The notes beneath the pieces were generated by a model. That model was not told where the DNA came from. It was given only the letters and a program-made list of their open reading frames with translations, and ran no database searches. This document shows positions 54,359 through 64,000 of a stretch of DNA of 64,000 bases, piece by piece. Every line of letters begins with the position of its first letter. The first letter of the stretch is position 1. A program made the translations under genes and the position numbers. The stretch is from Vicia villosa (lineage: Eukaryota; Streptophyta; Magnoliopsida; Fabales; Fabaceae). Location: contig NC_081186.1 of assembly GCF_029867415.1 (NCBI RefSeq), forward strand, positions 18,918,930 through 18,982,929. Direction: 5' to 3'.

Positions 54359-55557
54359 ATATTCATAGATACATCTCCCGATCAATTTTTCACAAAATGA
54401 GCCAAATGTGCATTCAGAAATACATCTACGAAAATTTCTGAAAATTTCGAATTTTCAGAGGTGTGAACCACACCATAAGAGTGGAAAAAGAAATTTTCTT
54501 TATACATTGGAAGTATTTGCGGATGAACTTGGTCAGACATATTGAATGGTGCGTCTAGATCTCTGGACGCTATGAGATGTGCATTTTCGAATAGGAAAAT
54601 GCTTAATGTTAAGAAAATATTAAAACAAGAAAGACAAGAATAAATCTCAATCATTCAATATCATAACCACCCCATGATTCCTATTAAAAAGGAAATTAAA
54701 TTAAAAATAAATTTTAAAATATCCACTAAATTAATGCCACGTGTACATTCTTGTGTTTCTTATTTAAATGTTTTCGTACTAAATAGCATTACTCTATCGA
54801 ATATATACAAAATTTGAGAGAAATATTATGTGGGTAATGAGCGATCCCCCTAACTTATTTCAAGATTCAGGGCCAATTATATTTGCTATCTATTGCTTTT
54901 ATAAATTTGATGAACTCTTTTTTGGTACAACATTAACTCTCATTCTAACGTTCATGTTTATGATATTGCAACAAGTTTTGCTTCAAAGGGTCTAAATATA
55001 CACTACTCATATCATATGACCGGCTACCCAGTTCAAGAAATTTGGTAGACTTTCCTTCCATCTCCTGCTCTTCCTGCCAGTTCCACCCACCACCAAAATT
55101 TGACGCTGACATTCTGATGATGCTCATCAGCATGTCTTTGACTGTCATTACATCCCCTCCTATTGCTCAACCTCAACAATATCAGGACAAAATGATCATT
55201 GATTTATTTATGACCAATGGTTTCTCCTCATTAACAATAATCGATAGGTGTATTTTCGGTAACAGTTTTTTTACGGTGTAAAAACATCAGGTGATAGACT
55301 CTTAAAATGAGTTTTTAAATAGATCCTGCATATACACATCACTGCTTGGAACATGTGATAAGATTTAGAATTCATTTCAAAGGGAACACAATGCATATCC
55401 TACAAACAAGGGAACACCTTGGAATTTATCATAAGATTTAAAATAACTTTATGCATCCCTACCTCTCAACATACAAAATATGATGAGTGTCACTGTCATC
55501 GTTGAGAAGTTGGCCAAGAATTATCAAACATCGAAATTGATCACTTATAGGCATGAG
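54359..55557. other. Flank between element D and the PrmA-like gene
   Basis: Mostly unassigned. A perfect 9-bp hairpin CTGAAAATT/AATTTTCAG is at 54438-54458. A 67-codon minus-strand frame at 54945-55148 (with SNFGGGWNWQEEQEMEGKS) has gene-like composition and could be a last exon, since an AG acceptor-like site precedes it, but I do not recognise it. Confidence 0.4.
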
Positions 55558-56807
55558 TCAGCATGCATTCAAATTCCTACTTTTTCTACCACTCACGCAG
55601 GCCCAGTCATCCATTTTGGAAACTTCTATGCCTTCTAAGAATGGGGAATATTTTTCTATGATGTGATGAACCTGCATAAAACACAACGACAATGAACTCT
55701 TGTGCACCATATAATTGAAAACCAATTCAGCCCAGCAGAACATCCTAGGTGACAATTAACAGATGGCTGCCTTTTGAAAAAGAAAATCAATAATTGCATT
55801 AACTAAGTTACCTGTTCAGATAATATACCAGAGAGAGCAATAATTGCTCCAGGCTTTGCACAAGAGATAATTTTCTCAGCATTATCTAATAGAGGATTTA
55901 AGAGTATATTTGCAATGACCACATCATACTTATCCTTGTCATTAACAGTTTGTATCTCACTAGTGTTTTCACCCTCAACAACTCCAGATGTCTCGTCACC
56001 CTTGGAGGATAAAGTATTTTCACTAGCAATTAGCTGCAGTTGCATTCTGTCTGGTCCAATGTTGTTTAGGGCGGCATTTTGATATGCTGATGCAATTGCT
56101 TCTGCATCTATATCAACTCCAACTGCTAAGGAAGCACCAAACTAATAGTACAAAAGCACGTCAAAATAGGAAACGAAGATTCAGCTATACATAATATAAA
56201 CAATACTGAAAAACTGTTAAAGTATTTGATACTTTTTGAGTACATATGGAGCAGTATGAGACGACTACCAGTATTTGGGCTTCATTTCCCTCATTAACCA
56301 ATGTAAGTAGTAGCCTATACAGTAGTTACCAATGACGTTTACAGCCAAAATATTTTCTTTTGCTCAAGATACCACCACAAAATAACAAGTACTGAAAGTA
56401 CATAAAAACTGACATCTTGAGACTTGTTGCTTATAAAATTGGGGGCATTTTGAAGAGAAGCAACTAAGAACATAGGTAGGGGTCATCATAAGGAGGAAAA
56501 CCAGAATTCAGGACTGCACTGTCCAGCTTTCTGAGATTGAACATAAAACTAAAGACCGCTACTGTGGTCTATGCTTACTTTTAAACAGTTTGTTTCAATT
56601 ATGTTCAACTCTGTAGTATGCTGACATTCAATTGAATACCTTAAGAGCAGCAATCGCAAGAATTCCAGAGCCTGTGCCATAGTCTAAGATGTATTCTCCT
56701 CCAGTTATACAATCATGCAAGAGTAATAGACAAAGTTTAGTGGTGGCATGTTCTCCTGTTCCAAAAGCATGTCCAGGATTGAGAATTATATTTGTTGCTT
56801 GAACATC
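55558..56807 (-). CDS. Ribosomal protein L11 methyltransferase-like gene (PrmA family), last three exons
   Basis: Three exons with good GT-AG borders: 56807-56640 (56 codons), 56141-55812 (110 codons) and 55671-55558 (37 codons plus TGA). Exon one has the family's [13 protein letters not shown] and the S-adenosylmethionine-binding [16 protein letters not shown]. Exon two has [19 protein letters not shown], an acidic insert and [17 protein letters not shown] then ALSGILSEQ. Exon three ends SRNLNAC. Bacterial PrmA trimethylates ribosomal protein L11; plant relatives are nuclear-encoded and presumably act in an organelle, which cannot be seen without the N-terminus. Frames and borders are clean, so the gene may be live. 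Upstream exons are not in the next 7 kb, which is filled by old transposons. Confidence 0.85.
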
Positions 56808-56948
56808 CTATGCAAAATTGAGAATTGGTCAGAAGAAATTCAATTACATTTTGAGCATTGGGTTAAATCTAATGCTCTCTAAGAAACAAACCAAGCATCC
56901 CAGTACCTGATAAACACAATACAACTCTTCGGACGACAAATATAAACT
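56808..56948 (-). other. Intron sequence upstream of the first visible PrmA exon
   Basis: Non-coding, between the acceptor TTGCATAG at 56808 and the first transposon fragment. Confidence 0.55.
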
Positions 56949-57207
56949 CGTTAGAATATATAAAATACCTCATAAATACCTTGATTTTATATTTGAATAT
57001 CTTGAACTATCTCATATGATTAGTTTATTATCTTAGAGTATCTTTGAAGATTAGTTTTCATATTACGTAAGTATTATCACGATGTGTTTCCCTATAAATA
57101 GAGGTTAATGTTTAGTCCTTTGCACCAAGTTATCATAGTGCACATCATATTTAAAGTCCTTATTCTCGCCCTTCCTTTACCTATAACCAATCAACATGGT
57201 ATTAGAG
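56949..57207 (+). repeat. Short LTR-like fragment with primer site
   Basis: Starts near GTTAGAATATA, has a CCTATAAATAG promoter box at 57091-57101, ends CCAATCA at 57193 and is followed by TGGTATTAGAG (57197-57207), a mutated initiator-Met primer site. Looks like a 245-bp copia LTR; no body follows. Confidence 0.5.
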
Positions 57208-57409
57208 TTCGGTCCGATAGTGCACAACTTCGTTGTTTGAGTTACCAGGAATTTCAATCTGCACTAAAAGTTGCCACTTGGAAGGGAACATGACCATATG
57301 GTAGAAGGAGAAACAATTCTGATCCTCATGCCTATTTCCAAAAATAAAATTGAGAAACTGATAGGTGATATGTTAATAACATGTACTGTAAGGCATAATA
57401 ACAATCCCT

Positions 57410-59575
57410 ATTTTAACTCAGACATCTTAATAAAAGAGAATGACAGTTCGTGTTTGGGTGGTTTATAGGGCACTGAATAAAGCATGATTCCCAACAAATT
57501 TCCTGTTCCTCTTATTGATGAAATGCTAAATGATTTGGCAGATGCAATAACTTTTCTGAGTTGAAATTCAAATCAAGCTACCACCAAATTGGAATGAAGG
57601 AGGAAGATATATCTAAAACAGCTTTCCGAACGCACAACGCCATTATGAGTATTTGGTAATGCAATTTAGCTTAACCAATGCACCTTCAACCTTCCAGGTT
57701 TTAATGAATGAGGTACTGACCATTTATGAGGAAATTTGTTAATATTTTTGGATGACATTAATATACAATAGAGATGAGAGGAGTCGTGTGTTACAACAGA
57801 GAAAAGTGTTTCAATTGCTACAAAAAACATAAGTTGGTAGTGAATAAAAAGAAGAGAGATTTTGGGGTGTTAAAAGCTGAATATATTAGAACCTATGAAG
57901 CACCGATACTTCAAAATCCCTGTCGTATCGTATCCGATACGCTCTGATACGCCGATACGCTCCGATACGCTACCGATACGTATCGAAGGAGTATCCGAAT
58001 TTTTTAAAAAAAATAAAAAATAAAAAAAATCCGATACGGCTGCGATACGCTTCCGATACGTCCCGATACGTGATCTTCAATTTTTTTTTGCAGATTTTAT
58101 TTTTTTAATGACTCTTCATTTATTTTTTTATTTTTGAATAGTGATTATTTATTTCCCTATTTAATTCTTTCCTAATATTTATATTCCAATAATTTTTTTT
58201 ATCAATTTTTAATATCTTATTTAATTAAATTCATCATTATTCATCATTAGTTGGGACTTCCTATTAGGCATATTAGGCAATAGTTGTACGTTATCATAAA
58301 AGTAATAGGCAATAACTATTAATAATAACTATGCTAAGTTTTCAATTCCAATAATATTGATCATTAGTGGCTATTATTAGTGGCTATTTATATGACTAAC
58401 ATTTTCCAACATTGATACTATACCAATATCTTAGATTTAATATTTTTTAGTAATATAGTTATGTATTGAAAGTTCTATTATGAGAGTGGTTTTGTTAGAC
58501 TATAATTTAACTAAATATTTTATTATAATTTTTATATGCGTATCTTAAACGTATCGTATCTTGTATTATTCAATTAATAACGTATCGCCGTATCGGATAC
58601 GTATCGTATCCGATACTCGTATCGTGTCCGTGCTTCATTGATTAGAACATGTAGTTTCTATCCAAAGGGTTTCTTCTGACCCAAAGGTGTCGGAGCCTAT
58701 GGTCAAGTGGCCAGTCTCAAAAGATGTGAAAGGACTGCAAGGATTTTTGGGGCTTACAAAATAATATAAATGATCTGTAGAGGGATTTCGGGTGCTTGCC
58801 CAACTTCTTAGAAAGCTACTGAGAAATGATAGTTTTCATTGGTGAGAGGAGGCTGAAAAGTTCTTCAACCAGCTCAAGGAAACCATGACATCTCTACCTA
58901 AGTAGTCCTAGATTTCACGAAACAAGATATTACTGAAGCTGATACCTCAAGAGATGGGAGCAACACTGAAAGAAGAGGGAATACCAGTCTCTTTTTTATT
59001 GTCACTGAGGGTCTTAACAAGAGTTTGTGTAAAAGACAGAGCTAACGGAAATAGTGTTGGCAGTACAAAAATGGAGGCATTGCCTCATTGGGAAGCATTT
59101 CATTATCAAGTTAGACCAGAATATTATTTATCAGATCCAACCAAAGGAATATGAAACTTTTGACTGACCAAGGAATTATGGGGGAGGATCAATTTAAATG
59201 GAATTCAAAGTTATTAGGCTAAGATTTGAAGTGCAGTAAAAGTCAAGGAGTTCAAACAGAGCTGTTGATCTTTATCCTGACAGAATGTATGCAGCCTTAA
59301 CTTTAGTGGAATAGTGGGGGAAGGAAATTGCAGCAGATGGAGGAATAAGACAATGGATCCAGCAAGTAAAACTGTAGCCTCACACCCCTCCTAATTTTTC
59401 ACTGCAGCAGGGCATGTTATTCTGCAAGGACTGTTTAGTGTTGCCTACACAATTTTCTAAAATTCCAACTATCATTGCAAAATTTTACTTTTCACCTCAG
59501 GGTGGCCATTTTGAGTTATTAGTGTTATATGAGAGAAAATATCTTTCATTCTTTGTGAAAAATGTTACAAATGAT
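57410..59575 (+). pseudogene. pol: Decayed Ty3 pol, split by a MITE
   Basis: Plus-strand frames with many stops. Reverse transcriptase: IPNKFPVPLIDEML near 57490, FKSSYHQIGMKEEDISKTAF near 57570-57630, LTNAPSTFQVLMNEVL near 57670-57715 and a decayed FLDDI near 57745. The KAEYI motif at 57880 breaks at the MITE and resumes after 58641. KDVKGLQGFLGLTKYY (58715-58765), an RNase H part (58950-59230) and an integrase zinc region (SPQGGHFELL, near 59495) follow. It resembles chromovirus-type elements. Confidence 0.75.
57893..58640. mobile_element. hAT-like MITE, 748 bp
   Basis: Ends CTATGAAGCACCGATAC and (inverse of the right end) CAATGAAGCACGGACAC form terminal inverted repeats. The flanks are the exact 8-bp duplication ATTAGAAC (57885-57892, 58641-58648); 8 bp is the hAT signature. 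Beneath the ends are many CGATACG repeats (57934-58073 and, inverted, 58550-58625), probable transposase sites. AT-rich core, no transposase gene, so it moved with help. Confidence 0.85.
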
Positions 59576-59729
59576 TGTTATGATTTAGTCATAGCTGAAT
59601 CTAGGTGTCTTAATCTAAACTCAATCATAACTAACTGTTGGTTTGTTATGCTGATGCGGCAAACAGAAAGGGAAGAAAAGCAACTAGAATCATCTTATCT
59701 GGCATAAACCCCCACAAGATCAAGGTGAT
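59576..59729. other. Unassigned spacer
   Basis: Between two opposite transposon remnants; nothing recognised. Confidence 0.4.
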
Positions 59730-60380
59730 GACAGAGGAACTACCTTGAGCTTGGACCTGAAGGCAAGAAACTTGTCATTAGAAGAGGTTTGGTCTGAATG
59801 TCTGCATTCTGATCAGTCCCAGGATTGTGCACAGCCTGCAGTTGCTTGGCTAGAACTTTCTCTCATACAAAAAACAGATCTATCAACATGTGTTTAGTTC
59901 TAGCAAGGAGAATAGGATTGTGAGCCATAGCAACTGTACTTTCGTTGTCACAGAAAATGACAGGGGAAGCTGAGGAAACTTTGCGATCATGAAGAAGAGT
60001 TTAGAGCCAAAGTATACCAGCAGTAGTTAAGGCAAGACTTCTGTGTTCATCTTTTGCACTTGATCTAGCTACCACAGTTTCCACTTGATCTAGCTACAAC
60101 AGTAGATAGCTGAGCGGCTGAGCCATAGCTAGACCTGCCATCATAAGGGTCAGCAGCCCAGTCTGCATCACAGTACCCATGTAAAGTGTATAGTTATTGA
60201 AATGATGCAGGATGCAGTTGAAGTACATAGCTTTTCACTGCCTGCCAGTGGGAATCCAAAGATTTTCCATGAAAAGCCACACCTTATTCACGGAATAACT
60301 GACCTCAGGTCTAGTGATAGTGGCAGATTGGAGAGCCCCCACTACTGACCTAAACAAAGTGGGATCATGATAGAACCCAG
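59730..60380 (-). pseudogene. pol: Decayed Ty1/copia pol 3' end
   Basis: Minus strand matches the end of copia reverse transcriptase and RNase H: DPTLFRSVVGALQSATITRP near 60370-60300, GYCDADWAADPYDGR near 60175-60130, PVIFCDNESTVAMAHNPIL near 59965-59910, then TKHMLIDLFFV and ADIQTKPLL. There are stops and a small duplication (ACTTGATCTAGCTAC twice, 60058-60097). Confidence 0.75.
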
Positions 60381-60560
60381 AAAATCAAAAGAAGAAAATG
60401 TGTTTATTATTTACTCAAATTTTTTTCTTAATTTTTTTTTCATTATATACCAGAATGAAAGAGATAAACCAGATTTCAAAAGAACTCCGACCCAGAGCAC
60501 AATGCTCCTAACCCGAGAGAAAACTCTCCTAATCAACTCTAACAATGTTTCGCAATGCAT
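60381..60560. other. Unassigned spacer before element F
   Basis: T-rich run and no gene. Ends ATGCAT before F; the TSD partner would be beyond the window. Confidence 0.4.
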
Positions 60561-61766
60561 TGTTAGAACAAGATTTGTTCTGATCAATTATCTTAGTTTT
60601 GATGATAACAATAATATGAATTTTGCTTAAGATAATATGGTACTCTAATCCAATGCAATTTCCTTTTCAGGAAATATATAAAGAGTATGCATAATTCAGC
60701 GCTCAGAAGCTTTGTCTCAAAGGGTTCAGCATGCAACATCAGAACATGGTCTGGCAAGACATCAGAAGATGGTCAAAGCAGAATCAGAACATGGGTCTAT
60801 GGAAGCATCAGAAGAACATGAGATCAGAAGCAATGAAGTTCTGATGGTATCACGCACAGAAGCACTTCAAGGTCAGAAGATCAGAAGATGCTTTGCACCA
60901 CGCTGTTTGACTCTGATGATATTCAAACGTTGTATTCACAAGCATCAGATCAGAAGGAAGTACATGTGGCAGGCTACGCTGACTGACAAAAGGAACGTTA
61001 AAAGCTATTAAAGGCAACGTCAGTAGACACAGCGTGAACAAGGCTCGAGGTAGTTAACAAAAGCGTATAACATTAAATGCGATGCTGTACGGAACACGCA
61101 AAGCATTAAATGCACTCAACGGTCATCTTCTCCAACGCCTATAAATATGAAGTTCTGATGAGAAGCAAGGTTAACGATTCTGAACAAAACAACTCATATT
61201 AACTTGCTGAAACTCTGTTCTACTCAAAGCTCAGAATCTTCATCTTCATCAAAGCTCACTACATTGCTGTTGTAATATATTAGTGAGATTAAGCTTAAAC
61301 GTTAAGAGAAATATCACAGTTTGTGATTATAGCTTTTAAGAAGCAATTGTAATACTCTTAGAATTGATTACATTAAGTTGTAAGGAACTAGAGTGATCGT
61401 GTGGATCAGAATACTCTAGGAAGTCTTAGAGGTTATCTAAGCAGGTTGTAACTAGAGTGATCGTGTGGATCAGAAAACTCTAGAAAGTCTTAGAGGGTAT
61501 CTAAGCAGTTGTTCCTGGAGTGATCAGTGTGTGATCAGAAGACTCTGGAAGACTTAGTTGCTGACTAAGTGGAGAACCATTGTAATCCGTGCGATTAGTG
61601 GATTAAATCCTCAGTTGAGGTAAATCATCTCTGCGGGGGTGGACTGGAGTAGTTTAGTTAACAACGAACCAGGATAAAAATAACTGTGCAATTTACTTTT
61701 ATCTGTCAAGTTTTTAAAGCTACACTTATTCAAACCCCCTCTTTCTAAGTGTTTTTCTATCCTTCA
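60561..61766 (+). repeat. 5' LTR of element F (1206 bp)
   Basis: TGTTAGAACAAG to CCTTCA. Rich in CAGAAG/ATCAGAA repeats. Contains three copies of a 64-bp unit (start AACTAGAGTGATCGTGTGG) at 61386, 61450 and about 61512; D's LTR has one. Confidence 0.93.
61386..61575 (+). repeat. 64-bp unit in three tandem copies within the F LTR
   Basis: Units one and two are nearly the same; unit three is more diverged and is the one that best matches the single copy in D. Confidence 0.85.
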
Positions 61767-61768
61767 AT

Positions 61769-61780
61769 TGGCATCAGAGC
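61769..61780 (+). other. Primer binding site of element F
   Basis: TGGCATCAGAGC, the initiator-Met tRNA site with one change (T to C at position 4), two bases after the LTR. Confidence 0.85.
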
Positions 61781-61852
61781 GCCGGTTCTAAGGTGCAAGC
61801 ACTTAACCGTGTTTAGAAAAGATTCAGAAAGAGAAAAACGCTTCAGTAAAAG

Positions 61853-63766
61853 ATGGCTGATGAAACTGCAAAGTCTACATCTACATCTGGCTCTGCTGAG
61901 CAACACAACGGTAACAATGGTTATACTAGACCGCCGGTATTTGATGGTGAAAACTTTGAATACTGGAAAGATAAACTGGAAAGTTACTTTCTTGGTCTAG
62001 ATGGTGATCTATGGGATCTTCTGATGGATGGTTACAAACATCCGGTAAATGCCAGTGGCGTAAAGCTGACAAGGCAAGAAATGAGCGATGATCAGAAGAA
62101 GCTTTTCAGGAATCATCATAAATGCAGAACTGTTTTGCTGAATGCTATCTCTCATGCTGAGTATGAGAAGATATCTAACAGGGAAACGGCCTATGACATA
62201 TATGAGTCCTTGAAAATGACTCATGAAGGAAATGCTCAAGTCAAGGAGACTAAAGCTCTCGCTTTAATCCAGAAGTATGAAGCCTTCAAGATGGAGGATG
62301 ATGAAGACATTGAAAAGATGTTTTCAAGATTTCAAACTCTTACTGCTGGATTGAGAGTTCTTGACAAGGGATACACCAAGGCTGATCACGTAAAGAAGAT
62401 CATCAGAAGCTTACCCAGAAGATGGGGTCCTATGGTAACTGCATTTAAGATTGCGAAGAATCTAAATGAAGTCTCTTTGGAAGAGCTGATCAGTGCCCTG
62501 AGGAGTCATGAAATTGAACTGGATGCAAACGAGCCTCAAAAGAAAGGTAAGTCTATTGCATTAAAATCCAATATCATGAAATGCACTAACGCTTTTCAGG
62601 CTAGAGAAGAAGATCCTGAAGAATCAGAATCTGAAGAAGAAGATGAACTGTCCTTGATCTCCAGAAGGCTAAATCAACTCTGGAAGAACAAGCAAAGGAA
62701 GTTCAGAGGCGTCAGAAGTTCAAAGAAATTTGAACGTGGAGAATCTTCTGATGACAGAAGATTTGACAAGAAGAAGGTCATGTGCTATGAATGCAATGAG
62801 CCTGGACACTTCAAGAATGAATGTCCAAAACTTCAGAAGGAAAATCTCAAGAAGAAGTTTCATAAGAAGAAAGGTCTTATGGCAACCTGGGATGAGTCAG
62901 AAGATGATTCAGACTCTGAAGATGAGCAGGCTAACTGTGCGCTGATGGCGACAGAAGATGACGGATCAGAATCTACATCAGAATCAGATTCTGAAGAGGT
63001 ATTTTCTGAACTTACTAGAGATGAGTTAGTTTCCGGTCTAACAGAACTTCTGGCATTCAAGTCTCAGATTAGTCTCAAATACAAAAAGCTGAAAAAGCTA
63101 TTTGAATTTGAAACAAAGAAGCTTGAGTTGGAGAATTCTGAATTAAAAGAAAAACTTTTAAAATTATCCAATAATGTTGGATCTCCTTCTGATTCAGAAA
63201 AATCCACTCCTAGTCTAAACCATATTCTGAAAGAATATGATTTAAGTTTCAGGAAGTTCTTATCTAGAAGTATTGGCAGAAGTCAGCTAGCTTCTATGAT
63301 ATATGCTGTGTCTGGAAACAAAAGAGTTGGCATTGGTTTTGAGGGTGAAACCCCATACAAACTTGAACCTGTTGATGAAATGAAATTCACATACAAGTCA
63401 TTGTATGATCAGTTCAAGTATGGCCACTCCCATGATATTAGGCACACTTCACATGCTCAAAGTTTTCACATAACACACACCAAAAAGCATGTGACACAAC
63501 CTAGGAAATATCATGAAACTCACATTAAGAATTATCATGCTGTTCCTCCTTCTGCTTACAATGTTAAACCTAAGTTCAATCAGAACTTGAGGAGAACTAA
63601 CAAGAAAGGACCCAAGAAGATGTGGGTACCAAAGAAAAAGACTATTTCTTTTGCAGATTCTCTTGGCAACAAAGAAGATAAAAGTCAACATGTCATGTCA
63701 CCTGGACTCAAGTTGGTCTCAACACTTGAAGGGAAGAAGGACTGTCTTCCAAGTTCTGGTACTTAA
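61853..63766 (+). CDS. gag: Sirevirus gag of element F, intact
   Basis: 637 residues, starting MADETAKSTSTSGSAEQHNG. Residues 25-220 are the Ty1-type gag core (FEYWKDKLESYFLGLDGDLW, LTAGLRVLDKGYTKADHVKK). A CCHC zinc knuckle CYECNEPGHFKNECPK lies near residues 310-325, flanked by Lys-rich sequence. Then Ser/Glu-rich segments with repeated SESE/DSE, a Leu-rich helix (ELTELLAFKSQISLKYKKL) and a basic tail. The stop (SSGT-stop) is in the same place as in D. It forms the particle and binds RNA. It is the best preserved gag in the window and could serve other copies. Confidence 0.93.
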   Translation: MADETAKSTSTSGSAEQHNGNNGYTRPPVFDGENFEYWKDKLESYFLGLDGDLWDLLMDGYKHPVNASGVKLTRQEMSDDQKKLFRNHHKCRTVLLNAISHAEYEKISNRETAYDIYESLKMTHEGNAQVKETKALALIQKYEAFKMEDDEDIEKMFSRFQTLTAGLRVLDKGYTKADHVKKIIRSLPRRWGPMVTAFKIAKNLNEVSLEELISALRSHEIELDANEPQKKGKSIALKSNIMKCTNAFQAREEDPEESESEEEDELSLISRRLNQLWKNKQRKFRGVRSSKKFERGESSDDRRFDKKKVMCYECNEPGHFKNECPKLQKENLKKKFHKKKGLMATWDESEDDSDSEDEQANCALMATEDDGSESTSESDSEEVFSELTRDELVSGLTELLAFKSQISLKYKKLKKLFEFETKKLELENSELKEKLLKLSNNVGSPSDSEKSTPSLNHILKEYDLSFRKFLSRSIGRSQLASMIYAVSGNKRVGIGFEGETPYKLEPVDEMKFTYKSLYDQFKYGHSHDIRHTSHAQSFHITHTKKHVTQPRKYHETHIKNYHAVPPSAYNVKPKFNQNLRRTNKKGPKKMWVPKKKTISFADSLGNKEDKSQHVMSPGLKLVSTLEGKKDCLPSSGT

Positions 63767-64000
63767 ATCTGTTGAAGAAACTATGTTTGTAGGAGATCAG
63801 AAAAGAAAGTTTATTAGTCTTGAAACCATTTGTTTTGTTTGTTTCTAAAGCAATGGTGTTTCGTTCTTGATTATTCTGAATGCTCTAAGTGCTACAGAAT
63901 ATACAATATTGAAAACATTGATTGTGGACGAATCAATAAATATCTGGTTTGATGATAAACTTGTTTCTGATGAAACAAAGCAGCTTAAGAATTTCTGCAG
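63690..64000 (+). pseudogene. pol: Remnant of F pol: protease start joined to pre-reverse-transcriptase region
   Basis: In the +1 frame to gag, CHLDSSWSQHLKGRRTVFQV overlaps the end of gag: the degraded DSG protease site, with Trp in place of Cys as in D. Similarity goes to about 63850. From about 63868 the sequence matches D's segment around 24740-24640 (VDESINI, FDDKL). About 1.1 kb of D-equivalent protease/integrase sequence is missing between them. Frame is broken. Confidence 0.8.

Larger units (their letters stand above)
60561..64000 (+). mobile_element. Element F: Sirevirus (Maximus-like), 5' part, internally deleted
   Basis: LTR 60561-61766, primer site TGGCATCAGAGC (61769-61780), intact gag, then an early protease part and a jump to the region between integrase and reverse transcriptase (from about 63868). 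Same family as D, opposite strand. The window ends in it. Confidence 0.92.

Noticed and set aside
57934..58073. CGATACG repeats as a satellite or centromere array
   Set aside because: Limited to the ends of a 748-bp TIR element with an 8-bp TSD, so subterminal repeats of a MITE.

Overview
The window is plant nuclear DNA, almost certainly from a large-genome legume (Fabeae-like: pea, vetch, lentil or faba group). That placement is inference: it rests on an Ogre-type element with its extra first gene and intron, a Maximus-like Sirevirus, an Athila element and a Tekay-like element nested in each other. No bacterial or organelle genes are present. The only host-gene sequence I can support is the 3' end of a ribosomal protein L11 methyltransferase-like (PrmA) gene, plus a plant-mobile-domain pseudogene at the left edge.

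Layout. 1-700: LTR-like fragment. 720-1260: decayed plant mobile domain gene (+). 1596-5943: element A, a truncated Athila-clade Ty3 element (minus strand; 5' LTR, gag, part of protease). From 5944 to 54358 lies element D, an old Sirevirus (Ty1/copia, minus strand), split by three later insertions: B (6082-20173, complete Athila, TSD ATTAT) in its env-like gene; C (27699-44723, complete Ogre, plus strand, TSD CAACC/CAACT) at the start of its gag; E (45604-54061, Tekay-like, minus strand, TSD CGTGA) inside its 5' LTR. A also abuts D's env-like gene, 138 bp from B. 55558-56807: last three exons of the PrmA-like gene (minus). 56949-60380: old, broken copia and Ty3 remnants, one of them split by a 748-bp hAT-like MITE (57893-58640, 8-bp TSD ATTAGAAC). 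60561-64000: element F, a second Sirevirus copy (plus strand) running off the window, with a deletion between gag and the reverse transcriptase region.

How the parts work together. Each LTR element carries, or once carried, gag (particle), protease, reverse transcriptase/RNase H and integrase, with a tRNA primer site next to the 5' LTR and a polypurine tract next to the 3' LTR. B adds two related genes in the envelope position. D adds one gene in that position which looks homologous to B's. C adds a first gene ahead of gag and has a 271-nt intron between protease and reverse transcriptase. A, B, C, D and E are all coding-defective as read here; only B's env-position gene 1, C's ORF1 and F's gag are intact reading frames. 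The most unusual points are B's two diverged env-position genes with what looks like an internal promoter built from the same palindrome as the LTR promoter, and the apparent homology of env-position proteins between Ty3 (B) and Ty1 (D) elements.
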